Positions 9,697-18,518 of a DNA stretch of 64,000 nt are shown here, one piece after another. Under the pieces are notes generated by a model. It was not told the origin of the DNA, made no database searches, and saw nothing but the letters and a program-made list of their open reading frames with translations. Source of the DNA: Dinoroseobacter sp965279125 (GTDB lineage Bacteria; Pseudomonadota; Alphaproteobacteria; Rhodobacterales; Rhodobacteraceae); NCBI GenBank assembly GCA_965279125.1, contig CBDIHL010000039.1:62001-126000 (forward strand), given 5' to 3'. A program made the position numbers and the translations under genes. How positions within the stretch are numbered: position 1 is the stretch's first letter; every line of letters starts with the position of its first letter.

Positions 9697-10332
9697 ATGA
9701 CGGAAAAGTCAGGGTTGTTTCCCGAGGGCACCTGCGCGCTCGATCTCTTGGGGGTCCGTGTGGTGCCCGGTGCACTGGACAAAGCCGCGCAAAGCGCGCT
9801 CGTGGCCGAGTTGCGCAGCCTGTTGGTGCAGGCCCCTCTGCACCAGCCAGTGATGCCAAATGGCAAGCGTATGAGCGTCCGGATGAGTGCCGCAGGCCGG
9901 TTCGGATGGATCAGCGATCCAAAGGGCTACCGCTACGCCGAGCACCATCCAAACGGTACGGCTTGGCCGGATATTCCTGATGTGCTGTTGGGACTATGGC
10001 GCAAGCTGGTTCCACAGGCGCGGGATCCGGAGTGCTGCCTGATCAACTATTACGCCCCCGATGCCCGGATGGGTTTGCACCAGGACCGCGATGAGGCGGA
10101 TTTTTCGCAGCCGGTGCTGTCCGTATCATTGGGGGATGACGGCCTGTTTCGCGTAGGCGGACAGGCGCGCAAGGATGCAACACGGTCGGCTTGGCTGAAG
10201 TCAGGCGATGTTGCGGTGCTGGAAGGCGATGCGCGCCTCGCATTTCACGGCATTGACCGGATCAAGCCCGGCACCTCTGGCTTGCTGGACCGGCCCGGGC
10301 GGATCAACCTGACCCTGCGCGTGGTGACTTAG
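9697..10332 (+). CDS. alkB: Alpha-ketoglutarate-dependent DNA dealkylase AlkB
   Basis: This 211-residue Fe(II)/2-oxoglutarate dioxygenase should oxidatively remove methyl groups from 1-methyladenine and 3-methylcytosine. The metal ligands are visible: HxD in GLHQDRDEADF (His128, Asp130) and a distal His in AFHGIDRI (about 184). The 2-oxoglutarate-binding Arg pair is in the C-terminal INLTLR. The N-terminal nucleotide-recognition lid contains MSAAGRFGW and NYYAPDARMG. It is divergent from dnaK, with the shared region holding the dnaK promoter, and its stop overlaps the stop side of the next convergent gene. Confidence 0.93.
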   Translation: MTEKSGLFPEGTCALDLLGVRVVPGALDKAAQSALVAELRSLLVQAPLHQPVMPNGKRMSVRMSAAGRFGWISDPKGYRYAEHHPNGTAWPDIPDVLLGLWRKLVPQARDPECCLINYYAPDARMGLHQDRDEADFSQPVLSVSLGDDGLFRVGGQARKDATRSAWLKSGDVAVLEGDARLAFHGIDRIKPGTSGLLDRPGRINLTLRVVT

Positions 10333-10931
10333 TTTGACAGCGAGCAGCAGCCTGAGAACGCTTGGGTGCCAATGTTATCGGCCCCATCGAGGATCACATC
10401 GACCTCAAGTCCGTATTCCCGGTCGCTCATGCCGTCATTGCACTGGGTCTTTCGGACAAACAGGCTGACAAAGCTCATGTCGCCGAACGCCCGCATCGCA
10501 AAGCGGTCCTGGCGCATCGGGATGCCTGACCAGTCTTTAGTCATCGCCACGGGGTCCTCGCCAAGCGCGGACCATTCGACATCGTTGCCAATGACGCTCA
10601 CGTCCCAAAACGGCTCGGTCCCGAAGCACCGGAAATCGCGGGGCGGGAAAGCTTGGAAGGGTTGGCGCTCAAGATACCGGAGCGAGGCCCAACCGGCTTG
10701 CTCAAATCTGTTGACCAGACCCCAGCGCCCGTTCTCGCTGCGCGCGATGACCTCGACCCGCGTGGCATTTGGGGAAAGCGATCCGATGATGGGGGACGCG
10801 CTTGACGGCTCGGCCCGGATGTTCAGCACATCATTGCTGGCGACATCTGTAACCGAGAACAGCGCGGGCAAATCCTGAGCGGCCGCTATGGTCGCGAAGC
10901 AAGACAGAAGCGCGGCTGCGATAAGCTTCAA
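10329..10931 (-). CDS. Secreted SH3-domain protein with a CFGTEPFW-type C-terminal domain
   Basis: The 200-residue product has a signal peptide (LKLIAAALL...AAAQ) and a bacterial SH3 domain at about residues 25-90 (LNIRAEPSSASPIIG, WGLVNRFEQAGWAS). A C-terminal domain starts with RCFGTEPFW, a motif typical of COG3650-type envelope proteins. Four Cys in the C-terminal domain (CFG, TQCND, SGCCS) could form disulfides. The TTG start at 10931 is chosen because it has GGGGAG upstream, starts a proper signal peptide and overlaps the stop of the transport gene (TTGA). The function is unknown; SH3 domains of this kind often bind peptidoglycan or peptides. Confidence 0.75.
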   Translation of the reverse strand: MKLIAAALLSCFATIAAAQDLPALFSVTDVASNDVLNIRAEPSSASPIIGSLSPNATRVEVIARSENGRWGLVNRFEQAGWASLRYLERQPFQAFPPRDFRCFGTEPFWDVSVIGNDVEWSALGEDPVAMTKDWSGIPMRQDRFAMRAFGDMSFVSLFVRKTQCNDGMSDREYGLEVDVILDGADNIGTQAFSGCCSLSN

Positions 10932-11749
10932 AGCTTGGCTCCCCAACTGACCGATGCGCGTTTGCGGGTGTAAAACTCGCCCATCAGACCCAGCATCAAA
11001 CACCCCAGCGCCACATAGAACGGATAAAGCGAAGAGCTGTTATGGGGGAAGTAATTTATGAACGTGTAGCCGCGCGCTTGGTCGATTGTGTGAAACAGCG
11101 GGTTCCAGTCGAACATCACCAGCATGCTGCCGGGCAGGGTGTTGGCCACGAACATTTTGCCCGACGCAATCATGTTGGCGCGGCTATAGATCGTTGATCC
11201 CAGCTTGGTAAAGCCCGGCGACCACGGCTTGATCGCAAGGAACACCATGCCGATGGCGACGCCGGTAAACCAGCTGAGCAGCACCATGGAGAACGCACCA
11301 ACCGGATCATAAATCGTGATCGGCGTGAAAATGACGTGATAGAAGAACAAGACCACAACCATCGAGAGCACCTGGATATACAGCGACGACAAGGCGGCAG
11401 CCGTGATCGCAATGACCGTGTTCATGGTGCGGTGTTTCATCATCGGCGAGGCGGGCCCTTCCGACCCGACCACGGCTGCCATGGCCTTGGTATGGGTCAG
11501 AAACAGGAAGATGCCGGTCATGATATACAGAAGAAAATCGCCCCGGATCGCCGCGCCGCGCATCCCAAGAAACGAGAACATGGCGAAAAAGGCACCCACG
11601 AAGATCACGGTTTGCAGGATGTTCATCATCAAACCGATCATCGCGTTGCCGTGGCTCTTGCGCACGTCGCGGACGGTGGAATGATAGATCAACGCCAGTG
11701 TTTTAAAGGCGAGGCCTGAATTTGACGTGGCATCTTGAGTTGTAAACAT
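10928..11749 (-). CDS. ABC-2 type polysaccharide export permease (KpsM/Wzm-like)
   Basis: This 273-residue inner-membrane protein has about six hydrophobic segments and the layout of ABC-2 permeases that export capsule or O-antigen. After a cytoplasmic N-terminus come MIGLMMNILQTVIFVGAFF, then GDFLLYIMTGIFLFL, and a C-terminal DWNPLFHTIDQARGY motif shared by this family. No ATPase partner (KpsT/Wzt) is adjacent, so it must be encoded elsewhere. It is divergent from cysQ across 127 bases and translationally linked to the following SH3 gene. The substrate is inferred from the nearby polysaccharide block. Confidence 0.8.
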   Translation of the reverse strand: MFTTQDATSNSGLAFKTLALIYHSTVRDVRKSHGNAMIGLMMNILQTVIFVGAFFAMFSFLGMRGAAIRGDFLLYIMTGIFLFLTHTKAMAAVVGSEGPASPMMKHRTMNTVIAITAAALSSLYIQVLSMVVVLFFYHVIFTPITIYDPVGAFSMVLLSWFTGVAIGMVFLAIKPWSPGFTKLGSTIYSRANMIASGKMFVANTLPGSMLVMFDWNPLFHTIDQARGYTFINYFPHNSSSLYPFYVALGCLMLGLMGEFYTRKRASVSWGAKL

Positions 11750-11876
11750 GGTGGCCAGCGTCCTTCGGCAATCGGGTCAGCACTCTTAATACAATGCAAA
11801 GGTTGCGCTTCTATTGCGGCAGCATCATAGAAAAATCATGGCATTTTTCCAACGACCTCTCTGACGGAGACAGCGC

Positions 11877-12677
11877 ATGGACTTTGAACACGCAATTCCG
11901 GTGATGCGGCGGCTCGCGCTTGAGGGCGGTGCAGCGATCATGGAAATCTATAATTCTGACGATTTTGAGGTGCGCTCCAAATCCGATGACAGTCCTGTCA
12001 CCGCCGCCGACGAGGCCGCGGATGCGATCATCGCGGCGGGCTTGGCCGAGGCGTTTCCCGACACGCTCTGTGTCACCGAAGAACAGGCAGGCTCGCATGC
12101 GAAGTCTGCGGCCGCCTTCTTTATCGTGGATCCGCTGGATGGCACCAAAGAGTTTATCAAGCGTCGCGGCGATTTCACCGTCAATATCGCCTATGTCGTG
12201 AATGGTGTGCCTGTGCGCGGTGTGGTTTATGCCCCGGCACGCGGGCGCTTGTTCTACACCGATGCAAGCGGGCAAGCGGTGGAAGAAACTGCCCCGTTTG
12301 ACCTTGAGACCCCGTCTGCGGTCACCCCGATGGCTGTGTCTTCCCCCGATAACGGCGCGCTTATGGTCGTGGCCTCAAAGTCCCATCGCGACGCGGCAAC
12401 GGACGCCTATATCGGGCGCTATAGCGTCAAGGACATGACTTCTGCTGGGTCGTCGCTGAAGTTCTGTCTGGTCGCGACCGGCGAGGCGGATATCTATCCG
12501 CGTCTGGGTCGCACGATGGAATGGGACACGGCCGCAGGCGACGCGGTGTTACGCGGGGCAGGCGGTGAGATGGTGCGCTTCGATGACCATACGCCCTTTG
12601 TCTACGGCAAGCCCGGCTACGAGAACCCGTTCTTCATCGCCTATGCGCCCGGTGTTCAGCTAAAGCCTGCGTCATGA
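11877..12677 (+). CDS. cysQ: 3'(2'),5'-bisphosphate nucleotidase CysQ
   Basis: CysQ hydrolyses 3'-phosphoadenosine 5'-phosphate (PAP) to AMP, removing the by-product of PAPS-dependent sulfation or sulfate reduction. The 266-residue protein carries the lithium-sensitive phosphatase motifs: VTEEQ, DPLDGTKEFI (about residue 85) and EWDTAAGDAVL near the C-terminus, which bind the metals. It overlaps kdsB by ATGA. Its place upstream of a polysaccharide operon that ends with a sulfotransferase suggests it clears PAP made by that enzyme. A role in inositol phosphate hydrolysis is less likely. Confidence 0.93.
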   Translation: MDFEHAIPVMRRLALEGGAAIMEIYNSDDFEVRSKSDDSPVTAADEAADAIIAAGLAEAFPDTLCVTEEQAGSHAKSAAAFFIVDPLDGTKEFIKRRGDFTVNIAYVVNGVPVRGVVYAPARGRLFYTDASGQAVEETAPFDLETPSAVTPMAVSSPDNGALMVVASKSHRDAATDAYIGRYSVKDMTSAGSSLKFCLVATGEADIYPRLGRTMEWDTAAGDAVLRGAGGEMVRFDDHTPFVYGKPGYENPFFIAYAPGVQLKPAS

Positions 12678-13474
12678 GCGTTCTTGTCGTTATTCCCGCG
12701 CGCTATGCCTCCACCCGGTATCCGGGCAAGCCGCTTGTCGCGCTGCGAGGTGCCGGTGGTGCCAGTAAAACGCTGATCCGCCGCAGTTGGGACGCCGCGA
12801 TGGCCGCCAAGGGTGTCGACCGGGTGGTGGTGGCGACCGACGATCGGCGCATTGCGGACCATGCCATGGGCTTTGGCGCGGAGGTTGTGATGACGTCCGA
12901 AGCCTGCGCGAACGGGACCGAGCGGTGTGCGGACGCGATTGACCGTCTGGATGTGTCGCCCGAGATCGTGGTGAACCTGCAAGGCGATGCGCCTCTGACA
13001 CCGCACTGGTTTGTCGAGACCCTTGTGGAGGGGCTGCGCGCCGATCCGAGCGCCGATCTTGCGACGCCAGTTTTGCGTTGCGACGGGGCTACGCTGAATG
13101 CGCTGTTGGCGGATCGCAAAGCCGGGCGCGTGGGCGGGACGACGGCGGTGTTCGGGGCTGGGCGAGACGCGCTTTATTTCTCGAAAGAGGTGATCCCGTT
13201 TACCGCGCAGACTTATGCCGAGCAGGACGAAACACCAGTGTTTCACCATGTCGGTCTTTATGCGTACCGGCCTGACGCTCTGCGCGCCTATGTCGGCTGG
13301 CCCGTTGGTCCGCTTGAGCAGCTGGAAGGGCTGGAGCAATTGCGCTTCGTTGAAAACCGCAAGCGCGTGCTCTGCGTCGAGGTGGAAGGCAAAGGCCGCG
13401 CCTTTTGGGAGCTGAACAACCCCGAAGATGTGCCTCGGATTGAGGCAATGCTGTCTCAGATGGGTCAAGACTAA
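12674..13474 (+). CDS. kdsB: 3-deoxy-manno-octulosonate cytidylyltransferase (CMP-Kdo synthetase)
   Basis: KdsB activates Kdo with CTP to give CMP-Kdo, the donor for LPS inner core and for the Kdo linker of capsules. The 266-residue protein starts with the nucleotide-binding VVIPARYASTRYPGKPL. It has VVVATDDRRI, GTERCADAI, VVNLQGDAPL and the C-terminal LEQLEGLEQLRFVENR that mark this family. It is slightly longer than the E. coli enzyme and may be a second, capsule-linked KdsU-like copy. Translation is coupled to cysQ. kdsD at 24.4 kb makes the Kdo precursor. Confidence 0.9.
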   Translation: MSVLVVIPARYASTRYPGKPLVALRGAGGASKTLIRRSWDAAMAAKGVDRVVVATDDRRIADHAMGFGAEVVMTSEACANGTERCADAIDRLDVSPEIVVNLQGDAPLTPHWFVETLVEGLRADPSADLATPVLRCDGATLNALLADRKAGRVGGTTAVFGAGRDALYFSKEVIPFTAQTYAEQDETPVFHHVGLYAYRPDALRAYVGWPVGPLEQLEGLEQLRFVENRKRVLCVEVEGKGRAFWELNNPEDVPRIEAMLSQMGQD

Positions 13475-13660
13475 GCAAATTGTGGCCCATACGCGCTGCT
13501 GTGCTGAGGAAGTGTATGGACTGTATTACGCAGGGTGATTTTCTCTGCCATAGTAAGAGGGCGTTCACATTTTTGAACGAGTGTCATCAAAGCGCCCAAT
13601 TTCGGGTGCAACACTGCCCACGTGTGTGAATAGTATTTGATTGCCGGCGAGGAGGCTCAT

Positions 13661-14554
13661 GTGACCAACCGGAAAGTGACAAAAGCGATTTTTCCAGTGG
13701 CTGGCCTTGGTACGCGGTTTTTGCCTGCGACGAAGTCTATTCCCAAAGAGATCATGACCCTGATCGACCGCCCTTTGATCCAGTATGCGATTGACGAGGC
13801 GCGTGCGGCCGGGATTGAAGAGTTCATCTTTGTGACCTCGCGCGGCAAGTCCGCGCTGGAGGACTACTTTGACGAAGCCCCCCACCTTGCCGCTGAGCTG
13901 GAGCGTAAGGGCAAGACTGAACTTGCCCAAGTGCTTGAATCGACCAACATGGACAGCGGTGCGATTGCGTATATTCGCCAAACGCGCGCGCTTGGGTTGG
14001 GTCACGCGGTCTGGTGTGCCCGCCGTCTGGTCGGGAACGAGCCTTTTGCCGTGATCCTGCCCGATGACGTGATTTCAGCCGATACGCCCTGCCTGAAGCA
14101 GATGATCGATGCCTACCAAATGGTCGGCGGCAATATGGTTGCCACGATGTCGGTGCCCGACGACAAAACCTCGTCCTACGGGATTGTCGAGACGGCGGAA
14201 GACGGCAAACGCTTGTTGCGGGTCAAGGATATGGTCGAAAAGCCTGCGCCCGGAACTGCGCCTTCAAACCTTGCTGTGATTGGTCGCTATATCCTGTCGC
14301 CTTCCGTTATGGATGCGCTTGATGGGGCGGCCTCTGGCGCGGGTGGCGAGATCCAGTTGACCGATGCAATTGCAAAGCAAATTTCCGGCGAGGGCGTTCA
14401 CGGATACCGTTTTGAAGGCCAGCGCTTTGATTGCGGATCCAAGGCGGGCTACTTGCAGGCGACCGTTGCTTTTGGGCTTGCACGTGACGATCTGCGCGAA
14501 GAATTGCTGGGCTTTCTGTCGGACATGTTTCCAAGCCGCAACGCCGCCGAGTAA
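13661..14554 (+). CDS. galU: UTP-glucose-1-phosphate uridylyltransferase
   Basis: GalU makes UDP-glucose from UTP and glucose-1-phosphate for polysaccharide and LPS synthesis. The 297-residue protein begins with the pyrophosphorylase motif FPVAGLGTRFLPATKS and contains IPKEIMTLIDRPLIQYA, VILPDDVI, VEKP and RFDCGSKAGYLQA. The GTG at 13661 is preferred because GAGGAG sits just upstream. A 186-base gap separates it from kdsB, so it probably has its own promoter. The glycosyltransferase genes start 18 bases downstream, which makes galU the first gene of that operon. Confidence 0.95.
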   Translation: MTNRKVTKAIFPVAGLGTRFLPATKSIPKEIMTLIDRPLIQYAIDEARAAGIEEFIFVTSRGKSALEDYFDEAPHLAAELERKGKTELAQVLESTNMDSGAIAYIRQTRALGLGHAVWCARRLVGNEPFAVILPDDVISADTPCLKQMIDAYQMVGGNMVATMSVPDDKTSSYGIVETAEDGKRLLRVKDMVEKPAPGTAPSNLAVIGRYILSPSVMDALDGAASGAGGEIQLTDAIAKQISGEGVHGYRFEGQRFDCGSKAGYLQATVAFGLARDDLREELLGFLSDMFPSRNAAE

Positions 14555-14572
14555 TTCCAACCGGGCAACGCC

Positions 14573-15668
14573 ATGAAACGCCTGTTCGACTGGATCCGCG
14601 GCCCCGGAAAGCTTCCCAAGGCCATGTTGCTGGATGAAGCCCCTGCTTTTGGTAACTCGCTGCCTGAACTATGGATGGCCTACCGCATGCGCTGGAAACG
14701 GCGGCGCCTGTTGTTGCGGGCCTGGCGAAAGCGCAAGCAGATCGCGCCCGTCAAAGATCGGACGCGGCAGATAAAACCCGACGATATCCTCGGGGCGATG
14801 GTGGTGCGCAACGAAATGCTGCGGCTTCCCTATTTCCTCGACTATCACCGCAAGCTGGGCGTCGATCATTTCCTGATTGTCGACAATGCCAGCGATGATG
14901 GCACGGCGGCGTATCTGGCCGCGCAACCAGACGTATCGCTTTGGACGACCGCGCATAGCTATAAGCTGTCGCGGTTCGGCGTCGATTGGATCACGTGGGT
15001 GCAATGGCATCACGCCCATGGGCATTGGTGCCTGACACTCGATGCGGACGAGCTACTGGTGTACCGCGACTGGTCGAACCGGAACCTCAAGGCGTTGACC
15101 CGGTGGCTTGAGACGCGGGGCGAGGTGATGTTTGGCACCACCATGCTGGATATGTACCCCAAAGGCCCGCTCGGGGCGCAGACTCATGACCCGAAGGGTG
15201 ATCCTGTCGAGACCTTGCGCTGGTTCGATGCTGATGGCTACCGCGTGCAGGTGCAGCCGAAGATGCGCAATCTGTGGGTGCAAGGTGGTGTGCGCGCGCG
15301 CGTGTTTTTTGCAACCGAGCCCGCGCGCGCACCAACGCTGAACAAGATCCCCGCTGGTGCGGTGGGATCGCAGCTACGTCTATGTCAACTCGACCCACGC
15401 GCTGCTGCCGCGCAAACTCAACCGGGTGTATCCCGAAGCCGGGCGCATGCCGCCAAAAGGCGTTTTGCTGCACACCAAATTTCTGCCCAATATTGCCGAC
15501 AAATCGAGTGAAGAGCTGCAACGCCGTCAGCATTTTGCCAATAGCACACTCTATGAAGGGTATTACGCTGCCTTGATCGACGATCCGGACCTTTGGTCGC
15601 CCAATTCCGTGGAATATCAGGGCTGGGAGCAGCTTGAGGCGCTTGGTTTCATCTCCGACGGCATGTGA
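14573..15668 (+). CDS. Family-2-like glycosyltransferase, copy A (one apparent frameshift)
   Basis: This protein of about 365 residues resembles the Glyco_tranf_2_4 group. Motifs are AMVVRNEMLRLPYFLDYHR, FLIVDNASDDGTAAYL and a DxD-type metal site in LDADELLVY. It is a clear paralogue of the next gene: both share FGVDWxxWxQ, LDMYPKGP, NLWVQGG, LNKxPLVxW and LLHTKFL. One extra C in the run at 15349-15352 breaks the frame. Removing it restores LNKIPLVRWDRSYVYV, which matches copy B, so the break looks like a sequence error. Copy A has an N-terminal extension of about 45 residues. Donor and acceptor sugars are unknown. Confidence 0.85.
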
Positions 15669-15801
15669 TGCGGGTCGAACAACAGAATTTACCTGAAGCC
15701 GCGCGCGCGTTATGCAGGTTTCAATACTTCGGGGCTAGAACCCTGAGACAGGCAGCAGGATCGGGGCACTCTTCCGGTCCACCGAGCAGAGAGGGGGAGG
15801 C

Positions 15802-16815
15802 GTGAGCATCCTCGGTCAGTACAGATTGCGTCTGGAGCGCAAGCGTTTGCTATGGCGGGCGCTGCGCGAGCGCCGTGCGCTGACCCCTGTGGCCAACCGA
15901 ACCAAGGCGATTGGCAAGGACGATATTCTGCTGTTCTCGACCCTGCGCAACGAAAAGGTCCGGCTGCCCTATTTCTTCGACTACTACCGCAAGATGGGCA
16001 TCTCGCATTTTCTGATGGTCGATAACGATTCCACGGACGGATCGCGCGAGTGGCTGAAGCATCAACCTGATTGCTCGGTCTGGACGACGAAAGCCAGCTA
16101 CCGCAAATCGCGCTTTGGTGTGGATTGGCTGAATTGGTTGCAAACCAAATACGGTGACGGGCACTGGACGCTTGTGGCGGACGTGGACGAATTCCTCGTG
16201 TTCCCGTTCTGCGACACGCGCCCGCTGAATGCGCTGACCGATTGGATGGACGCGTCCTCGATCCGGGCTTTGCCTGCGATGCTGCTGGACATGTATCCCA
16301 AGGGCCCGATTGACGCGCAGACCTATGCTGAAGGCCAAAACCCGATGGAGATCGCGTCGTGGTTCGATAGCGGGAATTACGCGCTTGAGGTGAACCGGAA
16401 ATACCGGAACCTTTGGGTGCAAGGCGGCCCTCGGGCGCGCGCCTTTTTTGCCAAGCAACCGCATCACGCACCCGCGCTGAACAAAGTGCCGCTGGTCAAA
16501 TGGAAGCGCGGATATGCGTATGTCGATAGCACACACATGGTGCTGCCGCGCGGCTTGAACCAGTATTATGACGAAGACGGTGGCGAGGCGATTTCGGGGG
16601 TGCTGCTGCACACCAAATTCCTCAACACGTTTGTCGAAAAAAGCGACGAAGAAATGCGCCGCCAGCAGCACTACGGGAAAAGTCGCGAGTACAAAGCCTA
16701 TGCCCGCCAACTTGAATCTGGGCAGCCTGATCTGTGGCATACGTGGTCCGAGAAATACATAAACTGGCGCCAGCTAGAGATTTTGGGCCTGATGTCCAAA
16801 GGAAACTGGGCATGA
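15802..16815 (+). CDS. Family-2-like glycosyltransferase, copy B
   Basis: This 337-residue cytoplasmic glycosyltransferase is a paralogue of the preceding gene. It has LLFSTLRNEKVRLPYFFDYYR, FLMVDNDSTDGSREWL, the metal-binding VADVDEFLVF and a long C-terminal part ending in YINWRQLEILGLMS. GTG at 15802 follows GGGGGAGG. Its stop overlaps the next gene (ATGA), so it is coupled to the Branch-type transferase. The 133 bases before it, after copy A, show no clear promoter or terminator. The glycosyltransferase family assignment is firm; substrate is not predictable. Two adjacent copies may add successive sugars. Confidence 0.87.
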   Translation: MSILGQYRLRLERKRLLWRALRERRALTPVANRTKAIGKDDILLFSTLRNEKVRLPYFFDYYRKMGISHFLMVDNDSTDGSREWLKHQPDCSVWTTKASYRKSRFGVDWLNWLQTKYGDGHWTLVADVDEFLVFPFCDTRPLNALTDWMDASSIRALPAMLLDMYPKGPIDAQTYAEGQNPMEIASWFDSGNYALEVNRKYRNLWVQGGPRARAFFAKQPHHAPALNKVPLVKWKRGYAYVDSTHMVLPRGLNQYYDEDGGEAISGVLLHTKFLNTFVEKSDEEMRRQQHYGKSREYKAYARQLESGQPDLWHTWSEKYINWRQLEILGLMSKGNWA

Positions 16816-18518
16816 GCCTAGGCATCCTAATGATGGTCCACACCGATCTGGACCGGGCCGCCCAAGTTGCACGCTATTGGGCGACCAGCGGCAATCCGGT
16901 GGTGTTTCACGTCGATAAGAAGGTCAGCGCCGCGGATGAGAAGGCGCTGCGCAAGGATGTGTCAGACCTTGACAATATCCGGTTTGCCGCGCGCGAGGAT
17001 TGCCGCTGGGGAACGTGGTCCTTGGTCGCTGCCACACAAAATGCCGCCGAGAAGATGCTATCGGAATTTCCAACCGTGCGGCACGTGGCCTTGACCAGCG
17101 GATCATGCATTCCGCTGCGCCCGGTGGAAGAGCTGATCGACTACCTCGACGATCACCCGCGCACCGACTTTATCGAAAGTGTCACCGTCGAGGATGTCCC
17201 CTGGACCATCGGAGGGCTGCATCACGAGCGGTTTACTCTGCGCTTTCCGTTCTCGTGGAAAACCCATCGTCGGATGTTTGACCGCTATGTGAAACTCCAG
17301 CGGCGGATCGGATTGCGGCGGCGCGTGCCCCAAGGGATCGACCCGCATCTGGGATCGCAGTGGTGGTGCCTGACGCGCGAGACACTGGCCGCGATCCTGA
17401 CCCATCCGCGCCGCGCCGCGTTTGATCGGTATTTCAAATCGGTCTGGATCCCTGACGAGAGCTACTTTCAAACGCTCTCCCGGCTGGTGGCCTCGCGGAT
17501 CGAAAGCCGGTCGTTGACGCTGGCGAAGTTCGATTTGCAGGGCAAGCCTTACGTCTTCTACGATGACCATCTGCAACTTCTGCGCCGCTCGGACTGTTTT
17601 TTGGCGCGCAAAATCTGGCCGCGCGCGGATCGGCTGTATGATGCGTTCCTGGCCCCTGCTTCACGTGCGCCCAAGAAGACCGAACCCAATCCGCAGAAAA
17701 TCGACCGCGTGTTTACCTCTGCCTCCGAGCGTCGAACGCTGGGTCGTCCCGGGCTGTTGATGCAAAGCCGGTTCCCGCGCGACAGTTGGCAGGTCAGCAA
17801 GACCGCAGCCCCCTATTCGGTGTTTCAGGGGTTCAGCGAGCTGTTCGAGGATTACGAGACATGGTTGTCACGCCGCACAGGCGCGCGCGTCCATGGGCAT
17901 CTGTTTGACTGGACGCGCGTGCAATATGCGGGCGGTGAGAAGATCATCAATGGCGGAATGTGCGACAGCGTTGATATTCGCGACCGCAATCCGACGGCGT
18001 TTCTGACCTCGCTGATCTGGAACACGCGCGGCGAGCGGCAGTGCTTCCAATACGGGCCTTACGATCGTCAATCGATCAATGATCTGGTGATCTGGGACGC
18101 AAATGCGCAGATCTCAGTGATTTCTGGCGCGTGGGCGATCAAGTTGTTCCGGGCCTCTATGGATTTTCAGACCAAGCGCAAGGAAGCTGCGTGGATGCAG
18201 CGGGTCGAGGATCATTTCCTTGAAAAACTGCGCACGCGCGGCTTGCCGGCACGGGTGCGCATCTGGACGCTGGCCGATTTCATTGATGACCCGATGGAGC
18301 ACCTGCAAGGCATCCTCGACGAGATTGAACCGACCGCACCACGCCGTTTGGCCGAAGCGCCACGCATGGTGGATTTGACTGGGTTCTCCGTTTTCCTCCA
18401 GCAATTGAAGAACGCGGGGATGAAGCCTTATTTGACAGGCGATTTCCCGGCCGAAACTGACCCGAGCGCGCTTAGCCAACCCGGTGGCGCGAAACCCTAT
18501 TTGGTGAATGACCGATGA
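16812..18518 (+). CDS. Branch-type (GT14-like) glycosyltransferase with long DUF5928-like C-terminal domain
   Basis: This 568-residue protein has two parts. Residues 1-270 resemble the core-2/I-branching beta-1,6-N-acetylglucosaminyltransferase fold: ILMMVHTDLDRAAQVARYW, VFHVDKKV, RWGTWSLVAATQNA, LTSGSCIPLRP, GSQWWCLTRETL and PDESYFQTL. Residues from about 290 to 568 form an extension I associate with DUF5927/5928-type domains of Rhodobacteraceae; it includes FPRDSWQVSKTAAPYSVFQ and HLFDWTRVQYAGG. The ATG at 16812 overlaps the previous stop, and the end overlaps the sulfotransferase start. The C-terminal domain has no known activity; its RFPRDS opening is reminiscent of sulfotransferases, but no PAPS motif is evident. 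Substrate unknown. Confidence 0.8.
   Translation: MSLGILMMVHTDLDRAAQVARYWATSGNPVVFHVDKKVSAADEKALRKDVSDLDNIRFAAREDCRWGTWSLVAATQNAAEKMLSEFPTVRHVALTSGSCIPLRPVEELIDYLDDHPRTDFIESVTVEDVPWTIGGLHHERFTLRFPFSWKTHRRMFDRYVKLQRRIGLRRRVPQGIDPHLGSQWWCLTRETLAAILTHPRRAAFDRYFKSVWIPDESYFQTLSRLVASRIESRSLTLAKFDLQGKPYVFYDDHLQLLRRSDCFLARKIWPRADRLYDAFLAPASRAPKKTEPNPQKIDRVFTSASERRTLGRPGLLMQSRFPRDSWQVSKTAAPYSVFQGFSELFEDYETWLSRRTGARVHGHLFDWTRVQYAGGEKIINGGMCDSVDIRDRNPTAFLTSLIWNTRGERQCFQYGPYDRQSINDLVIWDANAQISVISGAWAIKLFRASMDFQTKRKEAAWMQRVEDHFLEKLRTRGLPARVRIWTLADFIDDPMEHLQGILDEIEPTAPRRLAEAPRMVDLTGFSVFLQQLKNAGMKPYLTGDFPAETDPSALSQPGGAKPYLVNDR

Noticed and set aside
12656..13468. 270-codon open frame antisense to kdsB
   Set aside because: Shadow of kdsB; no domain or start signal.
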